This document shows, one piece after another, positions 62,811-64,000 of a DNA stretch of 64,000 nucleotides. The DNA comes from Gordionus sp. m RMFG-2023 (Eukaryota; Nematomorpha; Gordioida; Chordodea; Parachordodidae), in assembly GCF_954871325.1 (NCBI RefSeq), contig NC_088776.1, positions 19,654,052 to 19,718,051 on the forward strand, written 5' to 3'. A program made the translations under genes and the position numbers. Positions within the stretch are counted from its first letter, which is position 1, and each line of letters begins with the position of its first letter. The notes under the pieces were generated by a model. It worked only from the letters and a program-made list of their open reading frames with translations. It was not told where the DNA came from and ran no database searches.

Positions 62811-64000
62811 TTTTACAAAGATCGGCTGATCAGGTTTATTAAATTTGACGCTATCATGAATCGGCGGTGCCGAATATTTTTTTTAAAAAAATTTCATTTT
62901 ATTGGAAACACTATTTTGAAATAAAACTTATAAAGATTTCGAATTTTTATTTATTATAAAATCATTTAAATTTATCAATTTAACGGTTTTATTAGGTTAA
63001 AATTATCTTGTATAAAATATTTTTATTAAGATTTGAGGGTCAGAATATAGATCCATCTATGGATACACGATTCTTGTATTCGCTTGCAGCTAGATTTTCT
63101 AGCTAAAATCGGAAGTTTGTGAAGATTAAAAGTTCTTATTTTAAAATTTAGACTATCACTTATCTCTTAAATATGAAGCTAAAATAAAGAATAAAATTTT
63201 TGCTATAGACTAGTCAAATTGTATTGCTACATTCCAAATTCTGATGATGAGCTAAGATGCATTTATTTAGTATATCAGATATTTCTAAAGTATTAGGAGA
63301 AAATAATGAATAACTATTTTTCCAGACTCATCAAATGTCTTGTTGCTCCAAATTAGTGTTGTTAAATTACCTATCTTTGACCATTTCTATTGTGGCTTAG
63401 TCAAGCTTTTAGCCTAAAAAATTGAATTAAGCTTCTAAGTTGAGTCTCAACTTGAAGATTGATTCGAATATATTTGGATAAATACATAGCTACGCTGTTT
63501 TATAGTTGTATAAAGTTAGGCAATTTAACAACACTACTCCAAATTCTGGTAATAAATCATGAAGTCGCCTTGGTAGTTTTGCAATCTGCAGATTGTCCAT
63601 GTGGTAACAGAGACCAAGCATTTTTGCATATAAATTGTATTGAGGCAACATTTTTTTTCTTTTAAATATTTATTTACTATATTTTGTTTACAAGTAAGGT
63701 CAAATGGTGTATTGCTTAAAAAAAAAAATTTTTTTTTTGGGGGGGGGGGGAGGTTGGGGTAGCCACTATTTTATATATATAATTCACAAATCTAATACTA
63801 CAGATTGGATCTGGAATCCATTCTGATATCGAAGATTCATATTTATGAATATTAAATTTGACAAATTATTTACACTTAAAATCGCTCGATTATCTATATT
63901 TATTTAATTTGAACTTTGGCAGATTCTTTTTATTTCCATCTAGCCAAATCGCGTAGTGGCCAATTGGAAATTTATAAAATAAAAAAATTATTATATTAAA
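62811..64000. other. AT-rich end of the window, one hAT-like terminus
   Basis: A G-tract at 63738-63751 followed by GGTTGGGGTAGCCACTA resembles a hAT end in reverse (TAGTGGCTACCCC). Its partner is not visible. Nothing else is supported. Confidence 0.35.

Overview
This is a 64 kb window of a very AT-rich, repeat-crowded animal nuclear genome. It holds one complete host gene with many introns. Everything else that can be recognised is transposon-derived. The protein resembles invertebrate plasma-membrane Na+/H+ exchangers, and the repeats (hAT, pogo, RTE-like LINE, Ty3/Gypsy, Helitron) also suit an invertebrate. An arthropod such as a copepod is possible, but the species cannot be fixed from the sequence.

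The host gene runs on the + strand from the ATG at 8123 to the stop at 49234. I trace 16 coding exons with GT/AG borders and matching phases. Together they encode 817 residues: a signal peptide, a 12-helix exchanger domain with the N-D and G-G-L-R-G-A motifs, and a hydrophilic tail. The exons total about 2.45 kb spread over 41 kb, because nearly every long intron carries transposons.

Layout. 1-8100: a broken LINE reverse transcriptase, pogo-family scraps, a MITE with 9-bp target duplications and a tRNA-like core, and hAT fragments. 8123-20898 (exons 1-7): a 2.5 kb palindromic foldback, two copies of a GC-cored hAT MITE, and two degenerate hAT transposons. Intron 7 (20899-27574): a fossil Ty3/Gypsy element in antisense, one of whose LTRs is split by a pogo/Tigger transposon. 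Intron 9 (27818-37931): a retroelement fragment, a foldback Tc1/IS630-type element holding another hAT copy, and a further hAT. Introns 10-14: MITEs and a second retroelement fragment. 50286-50659: a third copy of the GC-cored MITE. 52136-62467: a nested stack in which one long-inverted-repeat Tc1/IS630 element contains a second one, which contains a hAT, which contains a Helitron, which contains inverted Helitron 5' ends and tandem arrays.

The exchanger is the only gene with a clear host role. It would exchange extracellular Na+ for cytosolic H+ at a membrane. The mobile elements are mostly broken. Exact repeats at many of their ends allow good boundaries and a relative order of insertion to be read. 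No CRISPR array, rRNA or intact tRNA gene was seen.
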